The notes under the pieces were generated by a model that was given only the letters and a program-made list of their open reading frames with translations, was not told where the DNA came from and did not search any database. A DNA stretch of 6,175 nucleotides from Methanomicrobiales archaeon (GTDB lineage Archaea > Halobacteriota > Methanomicrobia > Methanomicrobiales > JACTUA01), in contig JAJRCL010000214.1 in NCBI GenBank assembly GCA_028679035.1, forward strand, positions 1 to 6,175. Reading direction: 5' to 3'. The position numbers and the translations under genes are program-made. Every line of letters starts with the position of its first letter. Position 1 is the first letter of the stretch. Shown here piece by piece: positions 5,646 to 6,175 of the stretch.

Positions 5646-6175
5646 TTATGCATAGTCAAAGTACCAGGTCCTGACTTCATGGAGAACGGGTGATGAATCC
5701 GGATCGGTTGTCGACAGCGTTGCCCGCCACTGGCAGTACCGTCCCTGGGGCAACCCGGTGGTGACCGGCGAAATACCCCCGATCGCTGTCCACGCGGGGG
5801 AACCGTCATCTTTCAGGAATGCAGTGTCCGATGCCCGGACTTCCAGGGTAATACCCGTGGATGCCCCAACGGATTCGTCCCAGAAGAGACCGTCCCAGGA
5901 TGTCCCCTCCGATCCGCTGTCGAAGACTGCGGAGGCCAGCGTTCCCGAAGCAAGGTACGGGAACGGTACGGTATCCGAACGAGCGAGAACGACATCCCCG
6001 GGAACCGTTGCGAGGTCGACGTCAGTGATACTGCCGGCTCCGAAATCCCCGGCATTCGTCTGGGTCCATACGCTGCTCGACCATGATGTAAAGGTGTTTC
6101 CGGCCGCCGTCGCACTGGCCTGAAACCCGCAGCGTGTCGTGCCAAAACCAAGGGTAATCGCTGCGCAGAGGACGA
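5646..6175 (-). CDS. Exported surface protein with SipW/TasA-type N-terminus (5' end outside window)
   Basis: The minus-strand frame is open from the right edge to TAA at 5648-5646, giving 175 visible residues; the start codon is missing. The first visible residues (VLCAAITLGFGTT) are the hydrophobic core of a signal peptide. They are followed by ASATAAGNTFTSW, which matches the 'GNTFTAG' region after SipW-type signal peptides of TasA/camelysin-like proteins. The rest is a beta-rich domain: GDFGAGSITDVDLA, GDVVLARS, SGTLASAVFDSG, TSWDGLFWDE, ITLEVRASDTAFL, LPQGRYCQWRATLSTTDP, ending VLHEVRTWYFDYA. The 'SAVFDsG...W....GRY.QwRatLsTtDp...PvLhEV' pattern recurs in archaeal and bacterial surface proteins as a jelly-roll-like domain, possibly for binding. 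There is no C-terminal anchor, so it is secreted or assembled. Only the first few signal-peptide residues are probably missing. It is the upstream partner of the TasA-like gene, and the operon promoter lies outside. Confidence 0.8.
   Translation of the reverse strand, partial: VLCAAITLGFGTTRCGFQASATAAGNTFTSWSSSVWTQTNAGDFGAGSITDVDLATVPGDVVLARSDTVPFPYLASGTLASAVFDSGSEGTSWDGLFWDESVGASTGITLEVRASDTAFLKDDGSPAWTAIGGISPVTTGLPQGRYCQWRATLSTTDPDSSPVLHEVRTWYFDYA

Noticed and set aside
5070..5693. Plus-strand open frame of 207 codons opposite the TasA-like gene
   Set aside because: The minus-strand frame has a signal peptide, a recognisable domain and a Shine-Dalgarno site; the plus frame has none of these and crosses the operon junction.
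5813..6151. Minus-strand 112-codon frame overlapping the partial gene at the right edge
   Set aside because: A different minus-strand frame gives the GNTFT-type protein with a fitting stop and coupled downstream gene. This frame is arginine- and proline-rich shadow sequence.
1..6175. CRISPR array, tRNA, rRNA, insertion sequence or transposase
   Set aside because: No regularly spaced repeats, cloverleaf, rRNA-like stretch, terminal inverted repeats or transposase motifs were seen on either strand.

Overview
The window looks like part of an archaeal, probably methanogenic euryarchaeal, chromosome (Methanomicrobiales-like; this is inference). The grounds are TATA-type promoter elements placed for leaderless or near-leaderless mRNAs, Shine-Dalgarno sites only on genes without such a promoter, and envelope proteins of the kinds common in these organisms: a beta-propeller with a C-terminal anchor, a parallel beta-helix lipoprotein, a TasA-like protein rich in N-glycosylation sequons, and a subtilase remnant. 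No rRNA, tRNA, CRISPR array or intact mobile element was seen.

Layout, left to right. Positions 1-285 (minus strand) hold the C-terminal end of a subtilisin-like (S8) serine protease. It has lost its N-terminal part and carries a one-base frameshift beside the catalytic-serine motif, and it runs off the left edge. An AT-rich spacer with a promoter leads into a 459-aa secreted, C-terminally anchored beta-propeller protein (548-1927, plus). A convergent spacer of 294 bp with two tandem hairpins follows. Next is a 598-aa minus-strand protein (2222-4018) that joins a lipoprotein signal and a NosD-like beta-helix to a polytopic membrane domain resembling site-2 protease (M50), in which the HExxH zinc motif has been replaced. 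Its promoter implies a leaderless transcript. A 381-bp spacer with no convincing gene precedes a 56-aa helical protein (4400-4570, plus).

The right part is a minus-strand operon entering from beyond the right edge. The first gene (5646-6175, start missing) encodes a surface protein with a SipW/TasA-style export region ending in GNTFT. The second (4647-5636) encodes a TasA/camelysin-like domain on a Pro/Ser-rich stalk with a membrane anchor and a charged cytoplasmic tail. The stop codon of the first gene abuts the Shine-Dalgarno site of the second, so they are probably translated together.

All the larger genes encode exported or membrane proteins, so this is an envelope/surface-protein locus. 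The most unusual items are the beta-helix fused to an apparently inactive intramembrane protease domain, and the pairing of a GNTFT-type surface protein with a membrane-anchored TasA-like protein, which may be a relative of archaeal TasA-like filament systems.
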